A model generated the notes under the pieces. That model was not told the origin of the DNA and ran no database searches. It was given only the letters and a program-made list of their open reading frames with translations. Position numbers and translations under genes: made by a program. Of a stretch of DNA of 64,000 bases, positions 29,079-38,931 are shown one piece after another; the stretch's first letter is position 1; every line of letters starts with the position of its first letter. Origin of the DNA: Rhodoferax sp. (GTDB lineage Bacteria > Pseudomonadota > Gammaproteobacteria > Burkholderiales > Burkholderiaceae_C); contig JARLJH010000004.1 in NCBI GenBank assembly GCA_031291305.1, positions 19,244 through 83,243 on the forward strand. Direction: 5' to 3'.

Positions 29079-30254
29079 ATGCCAAACAAATCCTCTCGTC
29101 GGCGGCAACAAGGCTCTGTCAGCCCCGGCCGCCTGTTAGTCAGTGAACCCACGCGCCGTCAAGAATGGGCGAACAAGACTGTCCCAGAAATCCTTGCGGA
29201 CTATCCGCCGGGCAAGACGCCACCGCTCAAGGTGCTGGAGGTGCTGCTGGAACTCTTCAACACCCTGCACACCTCGCTGGAGAAAACCGTTTCCCACAAG
29301 ACGCGCTATGAACGCGCCCAGTTTCTGCGGCGGTTCTTTCGTGACCTGAAAGCCAAAGCCGGGTTCAACACGATTCCCGATCCACGCAACCTGGGACAAA
29401 AGCACATTCATGCGATGGTGCAAGTCTGGCAAAAAGAGCATCTGGCCCCTGCCACGATTCAGACTTACCTGAGTTTCCTTCGCGGCTTGGGCATGTGGAT
29501 GGGCAAGCATGGCTTTGTACGTGGGCCAGCGCATTACGGCCTGAGCTTGGAGGAATACCAGCGGCATGAATATGCGCAGCGGGACAAGAGCTGGTCTGCC
29601 GCAGGAATTGATATTGAGGAACTCATTGAGCGGGTCTGCGCCTACGACCGGTATGTCGGCGCTTCGCTGCGGTTGATCAATGCCATGGGGCTGCGGCGAA
29701 AGGAGTCCATCCAATTCCGGCCCTTTGAGCACGTCTTGCCTTTCAGCGAAACGGGTCTGCCCCTTGATCGCAAGACAGCGGATCGGTATGTGAGGATCAA
29801 GGGCAAGGGCGGAAGGGTGCGTTTTGTCCCCTTGGACAGCCCTGCCAGATTGGCGGCGGTCGAACTCGCCCAAGGTCTTGTGTGCAACCAGGATGCCTAT
29901 TTGGGAGACCCAGTCAATGACCTGAAAAAGAATCTGCGTCGCTTTGACTATGTGCTGGAGAAATTTGGGATTACGTTTCGGGAACTGGGCGTCACGGCGC
30001 ATGGATTACGCCACGAGGCGCTGATTGAGCATTTTTCGGCGTTGACAGGGCAACCACCGCCGGTGCGAGGTAGTGGGGACTTGCCGGCAGAGGTTGACCA
30101 GGCGGCGCGGCAAGCGGTGGCCGCACTTGCTGGCCATTCGAGAATCAGATCGGCTGGTGCTTATTTAGGTTCGTCAGTTGTTATGCGCACAAAGGCGCCC
30201 ACTCCTGCGCTATCAGTGGAGCTCGGCGATTCGGACGACAGCCCACGCCAATAA
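29079..30254 (+). CDS. tyrosine recombinase (integrase-domain protein)
   Basis: The ATG at 29079 follows a hairpin leader and GGAAGACAACACC. This ~391-residue protein has a SAM-like N-terminal domain and a catalytic domain with GLRRKESIQF (Arg), HGLRHEAL (His-x-x-Arg), AGHSRIRSAGAYLG (His and Tyr). It differs from the P4-type integrase at 24242 and lacks DUF4102, so a role in dimer resolution, inversion or a second element is likely. The C-terminal tail is rich in Ser, Asp and Pro. Confidence 0.85.
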   Translation: MPNKSSRRRQQGSVSPGRLLVSEPTRRQEWANKTVPEILADYPPGKTPPLKVLEVLLELFNTLHTSLEKTVSHKTRYERAQFLRRFFRDLKAKAGFNTIPDPRNLGQKHIHAMVQVWQKEHLAPATIQTYLSFLRGLGMWMGKHGFVRGPAHYGLSLEEYQRHEYAQRDKSWSAAGIDIEELIERVCAYDRYVGASLRLINAMGLRRKESIQFRPFEHVLPFSETGLPLDRKTADRYVRIKGKGGRVRFVPLDSPARLAAVELAQGLVCNQDAYLGDPVNDLKKNLRRFDYVLEKFGITFRELGVTAHGLRHEALIEHFSALTGQPPPVRGSGDLPAEVDQAARQAVAALAGHSRIRSAGAYLGSSVVMRTKAPTPALSVELGDSDDSPRQ

Positions 30255-30335
30255 AAGCGGCATCCACCGAAACTGGCGAGATCGGTGAGATGGTTCAGTG
30301 CTGTTCCATGCCGGTGGGTTCACCAGCCATTCCCG

Positions 30336-30857
30336 TCAAGACCAAGAAGCCTGAGTCTGCGGCAACGCCTTTCCCGGATCAAAAACTTCCAACACATCCG
30401 GCGCAGCCAGCATTTGGGTAAACAACACCAGGTTGGTTCCGCCCTTGGCCAGACGCGAGGGAAACAAAATACCCTTCGCCCCCGCAGCGATCACCGCATC
30501 CCCAACGACCCAACTCGGTGGCTCGACACGTTGGTTGAACCACAGTTCACGCCAGTCGCAATAGAAGTCTTCCCAAATGGGCTCCCACACAGATGCGCTG
30601 TAACCCGCAGTGAAATCGACCACCGGCGCCGCGGTCAATTGATAGCTCGTCAACGTGCCGGGCGGCAACAGCGTGGAAACCTGCTGGTATTCGCGAACGG
30701 CTGTCTCCATCTCCAGCGCCAGATAAAGGGCCTCCACGCCGGGACGGTTGACTCTCCCGCCATGCCTGGCCGCCCCCGCCCCGCTGGTTGGCGCGACGGC
30801 CCATCGGGGCACATGCATCCGGTAAGCCGTGACATCGACCAGCGCGGTCAGCTTCAT
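30336..30857 (-). CDS. RES-domain toxin
   Basis: A 173-residue RES-family toxin. Known members are NAD+ phosphorylases or hydrolases that deplete NAD+. The R-E-S residues appear to lie in the N-terminal Arg segment, in ALYLALEMETAVREY (Glu), and in GILFPSRLAKGGTNLVLF (Ser). It overlaps the upstream antitoxin by 4 bases (ATGA), the usual antitoxin-first order. Confidence 0.88.
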   Translation of the reverse strand: MKLTALVDVTAYRMHVPRWAVAPTSGAGAARHGGRVNRPGVEALYLALEMETAVREYQQVSTLLPPGTLTSYQLTAAPVVDFTAGYSASVWEPIWEDFYCDWRELWFNQRVEPPSWVVGDAVIAAGAKGILFPSRLAKGGTNLVLFTQMLAAPDVLEVFDPGKALPQTQASWS

Positions 30858-31261
30858 CCTGCTGCACCCGCTTCAAGCGACTCCACGTAGCGCAGGACAT
30901 CCTCGGTGCGCCCTTCCGATACCAGCTGCTCTGCTGTCTTGTAGCCAAACGGGGGCAACGGCTCATTGCGGTACCAAAAGATGGCCCGGGTGACGTCGCC
31001 GGACAGGTCATGGGCCGCGCGCATCACGCGCAGCGCCTCGCGCAGAAATTTCTGCACGCTCTCCGATGCCGGTGCCCGGCTGATGGTGTTGCGATGGACG
31101 TGTGCCTGGGTGGCAAGCGTCTGGATGTCGATGCTCAGCACGTCGCCGAATCGCTTCGGCGACAGCGTGGACGCCCCTGCTTCCTGGTCACGCAGAAAAT
31201 CGATGAATCCATCGAAACCGTGACTCAAGGCTGGGGCAACCTGAAGGGTTGCGGTGTGCAT
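30854..31261 (-). CDS. Xre/MbcA/ParS-type antitoxin
   Basis: A 135-residue antitoxin with an N-terminal Xre-like helix-turn-helix (IQTLATQAHVHRNTISRAP) and the MbcA/ParS toxin-binding domain (LSGDVTRAIFWYRNEPLPPF GYKTAEQLV, then GRTEDVLRYVESLEAG). GAGAGG precedes the start. It neutralises the RES toxin and should repress its own promoter. Confidence 0.9.
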   Translation of the reverse strand: MHTATLQVAPALSHGFDGFIDFLRDQEAGASTLSPKRFGDVLSIDIQTLATQAHVHRNTISRAPASESVQKFLREALRVMRAAHDLSGDVTRAIFWYRNEPLPPFGYKTAEQLVSEGRTEDVLRYVESLEAGAAG

Positions 31262-31290
31262 ACTTTCCTCTCAAACGAACGGAGAACCAA

Positions 31291-31319
31291 ATTATGCACT
31301 AATTTTGCACTTTTTGTGC
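31291..31319 (-). promoter_or_regulatory. operator-like repeats of the RES/Xre operon
   Basis: On the minus strand GTGCAAAATTA and GTGCATAATTT are tandem near-copies, preceded by GCACAAAAAGTGC. CATAAT in the second copy fits a -10 box. The layout suits autorepression by the Xre antitoxin. Confidence 0.5.
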
Positions 31320-31343
31320 GCTGCGGCTATTGAGGTCATCCCC

Positions 31344-31550
31344 CTATGCTGCGGGCGACACCTCGAAATCGTCATCGGGGTAGATCGCCACGCAGCGCGG
31401 CGGAGCCTCCCCGGCGTCGATCTCGTCCGCGCCGACGCCGAATAGGGACAGCGCCGCGCAACGCGCCATTTTCTCGCTGGATTCGTTCACCTCACCGATG
31501 TACTGTGACCGGCCTTCCCGGATCACATGCACGCTCCACTTTCTCAGCAT
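31344..31550 (-). CDS. small hypothetical protein
   Basis: A 68-residue acidic protein, MLRKWSVHVIREGRSQYIGE start, containing SEKMARCAALSLFGV. The ATG has GGAGG 9 bases upstream, and a perfect 12-bp hairpin (31584-31612) lies in its leader, as for other island genes. Function is not recognised. Confidence 0.7.
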   Translation of the reverse strand: MLRKWSVHVIREGRSQYIGEVNESSEKMARCAALSLFGVGADEIDAGEAPPRCVAIYPDDDFEVSPAA

Positions 31551-31583
31551 GATTTGAAACCTCCGTTGCTACAGTTCAAAACT

Positions 31584-31612
31584 CATGGACTGACACGCTC
31601 CCCGTGTCAGTC
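31584..31612 (-). promoter_or_regulatory. leader hairpin of the 31550 gene
   Basis: TGGACTGACACG pairs perfectly with CGTGTCAGTCCA around five bases. It lies 34 bases upstream of the start codon at 31550 and has no T-run, so it reads as a leader structure. The interval 31613-31710 is otherwise empty. Confidence 0.65.
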
Positions 31613-31710
31613 CACCTGAGCAAACCTCCGCAGGGTTGCTGACTGCCGACTTCTGGTTACCCGGCCAACGCAGGGTCCTGCGCCCGCCACGTTGCACCAT
31701 CCGGTTCCGC

Positions 31711-33357
31711 TTACTCTTCGCCATTTGCCACAGGCGGTTCGTCGGTATCTCCAGACAGGCTGGCCTTCTCAGGCATCCCGACCCGTAGCACGGTGGGCAA
31801 CCATCCCGTGCCTGCTACCGTCTGCTCGGCCCCTGTCACGGCGGCATCCTTCTTGAGTGCGGCCAGCGGGCTGGCGGCATTGGCGTCAACGGCCTCAGAC
31901 ACCACTTCGAGGATGCGCCCCTTGGAGACGTGGTTGAAATACGATGGGCCGGTGGCCGACCACCACTTGCTCATATCCAGCCCCAATGCCACAGCCAGCG
32001 CATCGGTGCTTTGCTTGCTGCGCTCCACTCCGTAGACACCGGTCACCGTCGACGCAATGAGGAAGGTCAGCAATTGCTGCACTGTGATGAGCTCCTGCGC
32101 CAGCACCCACGGGAAGATTGCATCCACCGATTCCGGTAGTCGTGCCGCCCAGGTTGCGCGCTCGACTTCCACCTTCTGCCAAGCAGCACTGGCCTTCATG
32201 TCGTCCGCTTCAGACGGCAGGCTTGCATGGGTATTTGTCGCGCTCACCGTCAAGGCATCGTCGCTGCCGTAGTGGCGGCGGTAACCATCGACCAGGAGCT
32301 TTACTGCCAGATGGGCTGTGATCGCGGCCAGCGCCACATCGGGGCGGTCCATCAGTTCAGCCTGGACTGCAGCCACCCGGTGGGCAGTGAGGCGGCGCAT
32401 CAGCTTGTCGGTATGGACGGGGCGGATCTTCGGTGAAGGTAGCGACACCAGGGACTCATCATCACCGCCCTCGCCTGCCAGCCGTGCCGCCTGCACCATG
32501 TCGTTGCGGTCTTCTGGTCGAACCAAGCCGCATTTGAGGGCCGCTGCACCGTCGTTGCCGACATAAACCACGCATCCGGCCTGGGTCATCAGGTCGGCGG
32601 GCCAGACGCTGAGGGTGTCTTCCCGTGCCTTGATCTGCGCCTGCAAACTCTCGGACTCGGTTTCCAGCTTCTCGTATTCGCCGTTTTCATCGCTCTCATC
32701 CGATTCTGCTTCGGCCAGGGCTTCCATCTGGTCATGCAGTGCTGCGATCCGGGTTTCGAGTTCCGTGAGACTGGCGGCTTCCTGCTCGGTCGGTTCACGC
32801 CGGGTTTTGCGCAGTTCACCGTACTTGACGAACTCGTCGTAGTTGTAGCGGACGCGGACATCAATCCACTTCCAGCCGTCTGCGGCCACCTGCTTAGCCT
32901 TCTTCTGCAACTTTTCGGTCGCCAGCTTTTCCAGCAGCGGGGCATCCAGCAGATAGGCCTTCTTGTCGTCGTCGCTGAACAGGTCGCGGCGCAAGGTGCC
33001 ACCGGCCTTCTCATATGTTTTGACGGTTACGTATTTGGCCACCGGGTCGCGGTCAGACTCAATCTCGCCCTGTGTGAGCAATTGGCGCAGGTAGTCTGGG
33101 CGGCGATTCCAGGTCGGCACACCAGCCCATGTCTGCTCTTGCTTGTCGTGGTCATCAACCGAAGCCAGCACCATGAGGCAGTCCAGACCAATCTTGTCTT
33201 CCCGGAACTGGGCCATCAGTTGGGGGGACACGGTCGCCAGCTTCATGCGGCGTTTGACCACCAGCGGCGTGACACCGAAGGCTGCGGCCACATCTTCGAC
33301 CGACTTGCCCTGCCCCATCAGCTTGGCAAAGGCGGTGTATTCGTCAGCCGGGTGCAT
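31711..33357 (-). pseudogene. parB: parB, 3' part (separated from 5' part by an insertion)
   Basis: Starting at an ATG, 548 residues continue ParB directly after the break: HPADEYTAFAKLMGQGKSVE, then the HTH (DVAAAFGVTPLVVKRRMKLA). They proceed with a long acidic central region and a C-terminal domain to 31711. The missing N-terminal 120 residues lie at 39014-39376. The fragment keeps the helix-turn-helix but lacks the nucleotide-binding ParB-N domain, so normal function is lost unless the halves complement. The 549-codon part alone would be read from its own ATG. Confidence 0.88.
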
Positions 33358-33467
33358 CCCTTAGGTCATTTTTGGCGGTGTACTTTTTGCCTGAAGTCAT
33401 TGCTGGGCAGCGACGTCGCTGGCGTGGCGACACATTCGCCTGTACTTCGTCCGCGTGCTTCTGATCG

Positions 33468-33956
33468 TCACGTACCAGCACGTGGCACCAAGCTGACCGG
33501 CCGACGGGCATCGTCTCGCTCCTTGAGCAGCCGGGCATTCTGTCGCTGGTGCCGGGCGGCCGCGGCTTCGGCATCGATGGCGCGCTTGAGCAGCGCCGCG
33601 TTCTCGGTAGCGAGGTGCCGTTGCTCGGTCTTCAGAACGTCGATCACCGCACGCTGCTGGGCCAGCTTGTCCTCCCAGCTTTCCAGCTTGCTCGGCACAA
33701 CCCGTTGCTGCGCAGCCTGGCGCAGCGCATCGATCATCGCCCGGTGGTTGGTGTAGATCGCATTGCGTGCAACGCCGGACTCGCGTGCCAGGCTGGCCAC
33801 GCTGAGCTGGTAGCGCCGATCCTGCAATGCCGCCTCGCGCGGCGTTCCTTTGATCAGCCGGTCCAATGCATCGCGCAGCTTGCGATCCGTCTCCTGCCGG
33901 CGTCTTTCGTACGGGTTGAGCACGGGCATGCGACTCGCATCACGCGCTATTTTCAT
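33468..33956 (-). CDS. DUF6262 / TnpC-like accessory protein
   Basis: About 162 residues from Met at 33956 (Met at 33929 is also possible). A helix-turn-helix (YQLSVASLARESGVARNAIY) is followed by a coiled coil (LESWEDKLAQQRAVIDVLKT to ~residue 150). This is the layout of Tn554 TnpC-like proteins, which bias integration orientation. It overlaps the end of the 626-residue recombinase gene. Confidence 0.75.
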   Translation of the reverse strand: MKIARDASRMPVLNPYERRRQETDRKLRDALDRLIKGTPREAALQDRRYQLSVASLARESGVARNAIYTNHRAMIDALRQAAQQRVVPSKLESWEDKLAQQRAVIDVLKTEQRHLATENAALLKRAIDAEAAAARHQRQNARLLKERDDARRPVSLVPRAGT

Positions 33957-35820
33957 CTTCGGCACTGCCGTCCAGCTGAGCCAGGATGCGGTCGCATTCA
34001 CCGACCCGTGCCTCGGCAAACACCGTGCTCTCCCGATCGAGGGCATGGGACTGCATCAAGCTGAGGTTCTGTTCGCGCCGCGCCTCCCACACCGGCCGGT
34101 GCCTGTCCGTGACCGCGAAGTTGACACACGAGGCGCATACGCTCTGCGTGCGCAAGGCCGGGTTGGGGCCCTTTTCGCCGCCCATGCAGGCCGCGGTTTC
34201 ACTGCGGTAGACGCAGTAGCCCCAGTCGCACGCGCCCAGCCGCAGATCGGTCTCTGCCATCAGGAACTCGACGTAAGCCTGCACGCTGCCATCGCGCGTG
34301 CGCCCACGGAAGCCGGACCGAGCCGCGATCATGCGGCCAGCCTTGCCACCGAGCGATACGGCCGTGAGCAACTCCTCCAGCGCGTGGCGGGTTTCGTCAC
34401 GCGCATGCCGGTCGATCAGCTCGTCGAGCACGAAGTCGGTGCCGACATAGCCGCGATCGGTCATCACCCGGCTGACATGGCCGAAGTGCGCGCGCAGCGC
34501 ATCCAGTCCGGTGCGGTCGCGCTTGCCGACGAAGCGCGCGAAGGTCTTGCGACCCTGATGGGTGTTCAGGTGCCAGGGTTCGCCGCGGTAGGTCGGCAAT
34601 TCGATGAACGCCGCGAAGCCCTGGTTCAGGCGGGTGATGACCGTCTGGATGCTCGGCAGTTGGACGCGTGCAGCAGGACCGATCAGGCCGCTGCTGCCGA
34701 ACGAGAGCCAGAGCTCGGCACGCTGACTGCGCCGGCGCATCGGCGCCGACAGCCGCTCCATCACGGCGATGGCACGCTCGACGGGGGCCGGCGCCACCCA
34801 GCGATGCGGCTCGCCATCGGCGCCTCGCGCCGTCTTGTAGATGCGTCCGACCAGGTAGGCGAACTGCTCGGTACCGTCGGCTGACGGATGCCTTTCGATG
34901 CAGTCCACCCCCAGGCCCAGGATCTCGGAGACCCGTGCACCGATCAGGTAGGCCACCACAATGAAGCAGGCTTCACCGATGCGCGACACAAGCATGCGGA
35001 CCTGCTTGGTGCTGGCCACCGGCGAAGGGTGCCAGGGCTTGTCTTCGCCAGGCAATGTCGAGAAGCTGAAGCCAGCCAGCGCATCGACTACCGCGAACCC
35101 GGCTTTGGTCTGGTTGATGCCGGCAGCCAGCGCCTCGTCGTAAGCTGCCTGAGCCCGATGCCATAGCGCGATCACGTCGTCGGCCGGTGTGCCGATCAGG
35201 CGCAACGCCGCAGAGACCAACGGCACGGCGATCTCGTCAGGGGTGTACGGCAGCCAGCCGCCGTCTTTGTTCTTCGAGCGCTTGATCAATGCCGGAATCG
35301 GCTCGTCGATGGCCACGTCAGGCAGGCGGCTGCCCTGTAGGTAGAGCAGGTGCAGTATGCCGAGGTAGTGGCTCTGCGTTGCGGCTGACAGGGTCTTGTC
35401 CGCTGTCTTGCCGGGTCGCTGTGCCACGATGTCGATGAACTCGACCGCGGCGTCGCGGTGCAGGTCGGCGAAGCACCGACCGCCGCGTTCGGCCATCCAC
35501 CGGATCAGGATGCGCAAGACCTTGAAGGCCGAGACCAACGTGCCATCGTGCACACCCTGGCGGCCGGGAGGTGGGTCGACCTTCAGGCTCCAGAGGAAGC
35601 GCTTGGCCGCGGCCGACCAGTCCGCCCATTGGGGATCGCTGAAGCGGCTGTCGTCGTGCATCCGGAAGCCCCAGTCGAGCGAGAAGTCACTGCGATTGCC
35701 TCCGGGGCGCAGCCCGTCCAGATGCCAGACTCTGTCGCTCAGCAGCGAGCGCGTCGACACCCGGACGTCTGCGCTGGGCATGCCCGGATCGGATGCGAGC
35801 ATCGGTTTGTCCATGTTCAC
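33940..35820 (-). CDS. tyrosine recombinase with Cys-rich C-terminus (third of trio)
   Basis: A 626-residue site-specific recombinase. Catalytic candidates are IGARVSEILGLG (Arg), HQGRKTFARFVG (His-x-x-Arg) and MTDRGYVGTDFV (Tyr). The C-terminal ~110 residues hold a Cys cluster (CDWGYC, then C-x2-C in VCASCVNF) that may bind zinc. Its ATG overlaps the stop of the previous recombinase gene by 4 bases. Confidence 0.8.
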   Translation of the reverse strand: MNMDKPMLASDPGMPSADVRVSTRSLLSDRVWHLDGLRPGGNRSDFSLDWGFRMHDDSRFSDPQWADWSAAAKRFLWSLKVDPPPGRQGVHDGTLVSAFKVLRILIRWMAERGGRCFADLHRDAAVEFIDIVAQRPGKTADKTLSAATQSHYLGILHLLYLQGSRLPDVAIDEPIPALIKRSKNKDGGWLPYTPDEIAVPLVSAALRLIGTPADDVIALWHRAQAAYDEALAAGINQTKAGFAVVDALAGFSFSTLPGEDKPWHPSPVASTKQVRMLVSRIGEACFIVVAYLIGARVSEILGLGVDCIERHPSADGTEQFAYLVGRIYKTARGADGEPHRWVAPAPVERAIAVMERLSAPMRRRSQRAELWLSFGSSGLIGPAARVQLPSIQTVITRLNQGFAAFIELPTYRGEPWHLNTHQGRKTFARFVGKRDRTGLDALRAHFGHVSRVMTDRGYVGTDFVLDELIDRHARDETRHALEELLTAVSLGGKAGRMIAARSGFRGRTRDGSVQAYVEFLMAETDLRLGACDWGYCVYRSETAACMGGEKGPNPALRTQSVCASCVNFAVTDRHRPVWEARREQNLSLMQSHALDRESTVFAEARVGECDRILAQLDGSAEDENSA

Positions 35821-37625
35821 TCCAGCGCCGGCAAGTGCGGCAGGTTTGCGGCCAATGCGACTGCGGGCGCCTGCAAGGCGTCCGGGAAGTCGGGCAGGAT
35901 GTCCTGCACCAGGATGCGGTAACTGGGCGCGTAGAGCAGTTCCCAGCGCTGCGGATCGAGTTGTTCGCGGGAGCGCTCGAACACCTCCTTGGCCTGGAGG
36001 ATGCGGGCCAGGTGCGGCGCGTCGAGCGGGATCACCAGACCGGGGCAGCGCAAGCAGCCACCCAGGTATGGGCAGGCCTGCCCCGCCTGCGTACCGGGCG
36101 CCGTGCCGGACATCGGGTTCAGGCAGTCATGACCGAACGGCGCCGTCGCGCGATCAGCAAGTTCCGAGACGACGTTGCTGGTTCGTGATGCCGACGTGTT
36201 GGCCATGCCCACGATCCAGCCGACCATGAGGCGCTGCAGTCGCGCCACGACGTCGCGCCGCAGTTGTTCGGTCCGCAGCCCCTTGACGTAGGCCTCGGTC
36301 GTCAGCACCGACGCGTGGTTGAGGATCTGCTGCACATGCACGATGTCGCCACCCGAGGCCTGGTAGTGCTCGGTGGCCACGCTGCCGCGCAGGAGCACCG
36401 CGGCGAAGTCCAGCAGCAACGCACGCGGACGCTCGGGTGCGGCCCGGTTCCAGATGGCGATGCGCTCGTTGGCACGGGCGATGAAGCCTCTGACGCCATG
36501 GGTGACGGTGCTCAATGTGATCGGCGCGACGGTGAGCGTCTTCTCGCTCCTGAGCAGGAATAGGCGCTCCCGATCACGCAGCATTGCCTGCGCGACCAGC
36601 GGCGCGGTCATGGCCAACAGCTTGTCGATGAGGTTCGGTGCGGCGTAGCGACGGCGTTGGTCGAAGGAGCGCCGCTGAGCGCGTTTGAGCTTGTCCCCGG
36701 CCCGGGCCTTGTCCCAGTCGATGATCACGCGATGCTCGTCCAGAGGATGGGGCCGTTGGCAATCGCGCCGGAACTGCGTCAGCGGCTGCGGGTTGGCGGC
36801 CGTCTGGATCGCCAAGGCGATGTAGAACGGCAGCACCGTCTCGTTCGTCAGATGCAGGTAGCCTGCCAGTGTGCGCAGTCCACCGTGCCGCGTGATGGCG
36901 GACATGTTGAAGCGATGCGCAACGAGGGTCAGGCGCGTCGGCATGACGCCGTTGTCCACCTCGGCAAGGTCTCGGATCAGGCGGTACAACTCTGCTGTCG
37001 CGCCGGCAGGTTCTGTGTCACTGCGCAGGATCTGCCGCCCCAACTCGAAGCGCTCCCAGGCCGCATCGATGTCTTCGTAGCAGGCCCGCAGTATCGCCTT
37101 GAGCTGCTCCTCGGGCAGGCGTCTGCGCGGCTGGGCATTGCGGTTCGAGTACACCCGGAACGGGAAGTCGATGCGCTGCGGCAGACGTGATGGGTGGTGG
37201 CGCTTGGTCCACTCGATCAGTTGGCGCAGGTACGACAGCAGATTGGCCCGCCCCGACAGCGAGCGGGACTCGCCGGCGTGGTTGGTCTGCCGGTCCAGCC
37301 ACGCGATGTAGCGACCGATCGCAGCCGTGCTCAGGTCGTGGACCGACTGGATACCGATGTCTTCGCTGGCGAAGCGTGCGAAGCTCTGCAGCGCTTGCCA
37401 ACACGCGCGACGCGTGTCTGGCGTGGACGGCACATGGTGATGCCGGAAGGCATCGGCGAGGACGTGGACGATGTCCGCCGGCAAGTTGAGCGCCGTCACG
37501 TCATAGCGTCGGGCGACTTCGCCCCAACCGTCGCGGAACTCGACGATGCCATCGAGCGCGCCGGGCTTTGCAGCGACGGGTGCGGCGCCCAGGCGCCGGT
37601 CGATCTTGGCGCGCTTAGCGGCCAT
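35817..37625 (-). CDS. tyrosine recombinase, TnpB-like (second of trio)
   Basis: A 602-residue recombinase. The C-terminal half has LLRGSVATEHYQASGGDIVH and LNHASVLTTEAYVKG, the last His and Tyr of the active site. It ends with a Cys-containing segment (ACPYLGGCLRCPGLVIPLDA), as in Tn554 TnpB relatives. Overlaps its upstream neighbour by 11 bases. Confidence 0.8.
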   Translation of the reverse strand: MAAKRAKIDRRLGAAPVAAKPGALDGIVEFRDGWGEVARRYDVTALNLPADIVHVLADAFRHHHVPSTPDTRRACWQALQSFARFASEDIGIQSVHDLSTAAIGRYIAWLDRQTNHAGESRSLSGRANLLSYLRQLIEWTKRHHPSRLPQRIDFPFRVYSNRNAQPRRRLPEEQLKAILRACYEDIDAAWERFELGRQILRSDTEPAGATAELYRLIRDLAEVDNGVMPTRLTLVAHRFNMSAITRHGGLRTLAGYLHLTNETVLPFYIALAIQTAANPQPLTQFRRDCQRPHPLDEHRVIIDWDKARAGDKLKRAQRRSFDQRRRYAAPNLIDKLLAMTAPLVAQAMLRDRERLFLLRSEKTLTVAPITLSTVTHGVRGFIARANERIAIWNRAAPERPRALLLDFAAVLLRGSVATEHYQASGGDIVHVQQILNHASVLTTEAYVKGLRTEQLRRDVVARLQRLMVGWIVGMANTSASRTSNVVSELADRATAPFGHDCLNPMSGTAPGTQAGQACPYLGGCLRCPGLVIPLDAPHLARILQAKEVFERSREQLDPQRWELLYAPSYRILVQDILPDFPDALQAPAVALAANLPHLPALE

Positions 37626-38772
37626 CGGGGATCAGTTCGCCGTAGAGGTAGGCGATGCTGCTGGCCAACTCGCGCTCGTTGAGCTCGACGCAGCGCAGGT
37701 AGATCGCGGTGCTCTGGATCGAGCTGTGGCCGAGCAGGACCTGCACGGTCTTGAGCGGGTTGATGTCCGGCGTGAGCAGTGCCTGCCGCTGCAGCCTCAC
37801 GAGCATGGTCATCGCGAAGGTGTGGCGCAGCCAGTGCACGGAACCAGTGAGGCCGGCGGCGCGGAAAGCTTCGTTGAAGACGGCCGACAGTCGCTCGCGC
37901 GTGATCGCAGCGCCTCGGCTGTTCAGGAACAGGGCCGTAGGCGGTCGGTAGTCGGCGTGCCGGCGGCGCTGGGCGCGGGTCAGGGGCGTGCGGACTTCCT
38001 CGATGTAGCGGTGGGTGCGGTCGATCAACCGTATCGGCGGGTACGTGGTGCGCGGCCGGTCGCCCTTGGTGATGGTCAGCGCGACGCCGATCAGCGGGTT
38101 CTGATCGGCGTCGAGGTGTGCAGTCTCGGGCACTTGGAAGACCGAGAGGCCGCACAGCTCCTTGCGTCGCATCCCGGTTGCCAGCGCCCATTCAGCCATC
38201 AAGCGGTACGGCATGTCCAGCCGGGGGAAGAGCAGGCGCAATTGATCGACGCGCAGCGCGCGCGGCAGGCGCTCGTGCTCGGACACGGTCAGCGCGTTGG
38301 CCACCACCACCGATGGCCCGGCGTGCAGATGGCCGAGGAAGGACTGTCGTCGCTCGGAGGACACGCGCACATCGACGAAGTGGAACGGCAGTTCATCGAT
38401 CCAGCCTCGGCCGCGGGCCCAGGTGTAGAAGCGGCAGACCGTGTGGATGCGGTCGTTCACCGTAGAGCGCGCGTAGGGCCGTCCTGTATGAGGGCTGGGG
38501 TTCTCCAGCATCCGGTTGCGGTAAGCAGCAATAGTGGCTTCGCCGATCGTCTGCCACTCGAGCCCGGACTGCTCGAGGCTGTCGAACCAGTCGTGCAGAT
38601 GCTCGGCGTAGGTGCGCACGGTTTCTGCGGCGTGCGAGCGGCCGGGGATCGTCGCCACTTCGAGCAAGTAGGAAAACGCCGGCTCGATGATGGCCATCCG
38701 TTCCGACACAAGAATCGGCAGGCCTTCCGGTATGCCCGGGTGGCCCGCGACCGCACGGATGATTCTGACCAT
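37615..38772 (-). CDS. tyrosine recombinase, TnpA-like (first of trio)
   Basis: A 385-residue recombinase with the complete catalytic set: TGMRRKELCGLS (Arg), HWLRHTFAMTML (His-x-x-Arg), LLGHSSIQSTAIYLR (His and Tyr). It is the first gene of the element's operon; GGAGGACAC-type ribosome site is at 38775-38783 (minus strand). It probably catalyses strand exchange. Confidence 0.85.
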   Translation of the reverse strand: MVRIIRAVAGHPGIPEGLPILVSERMAIIEPAFSYLLEVATIPGRSHAAETVRTYAEHLHDWFDSLEQSGLEWQTIGEATIAAYRNRMLENPSPHTGRPYARSTVNDRIHTVCRFYTWARGRGWIDELPFHFVDVRVSSERRQSFLGHLHAGPSVVVANALTVSEHERLPRALRVDQLRLLFPRLDMPYRLMAEWALATGMRRKELCGLSVFQVPETAHLDADQNPLIGVALTITKGDRPRTTYPPIRLIDRTHRYIEEVRTPLTRAQRRRHADYRPPTALFLNSRGAAITRERLSAVFNEAFRAAGLTGSVHWLRHTFAMTMLVRLQRQALLTPDINPLKTVQVLLGHSSIQSTAIYLRCVELNERELASSIAYLYGELIPDGR

Positions 38773-38903
38773 AAGTGTCCTCCGTGGCTCTCGCGTTCAC
38801 CTCAGTCATCAGACAGTGGATGGCCCGCAAAGCCTTGCAGCTCAACAAAGAGGACAGTTGGAGAGACCTGCTGTTATCGGGGACCCCAACCGGCCGGCCG
38901 ACG

Positions 38904-38931
38904 CGCGCCAGGGCAAGCTTGCCCTGGCGCG
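38904..38931. repeat. 28-bp perfect palindrome near the element end
   Basis: CGCGCCAGGGCAAG at 38904-38917 is followed directly by its exact reverse complement. It lies ~80 bases from the parB junction and upstream of the first recombinase gene, where a recombinase binding site or operator would sit. A cruciform is possible. Confidence 0.75.

Noticed and set aside
32734-34884. Plus-strand frames of 340 and 344 codons over parB and the recombinase
   Set aside because: Antisense to ParB and recombinase motifs; no start signals.
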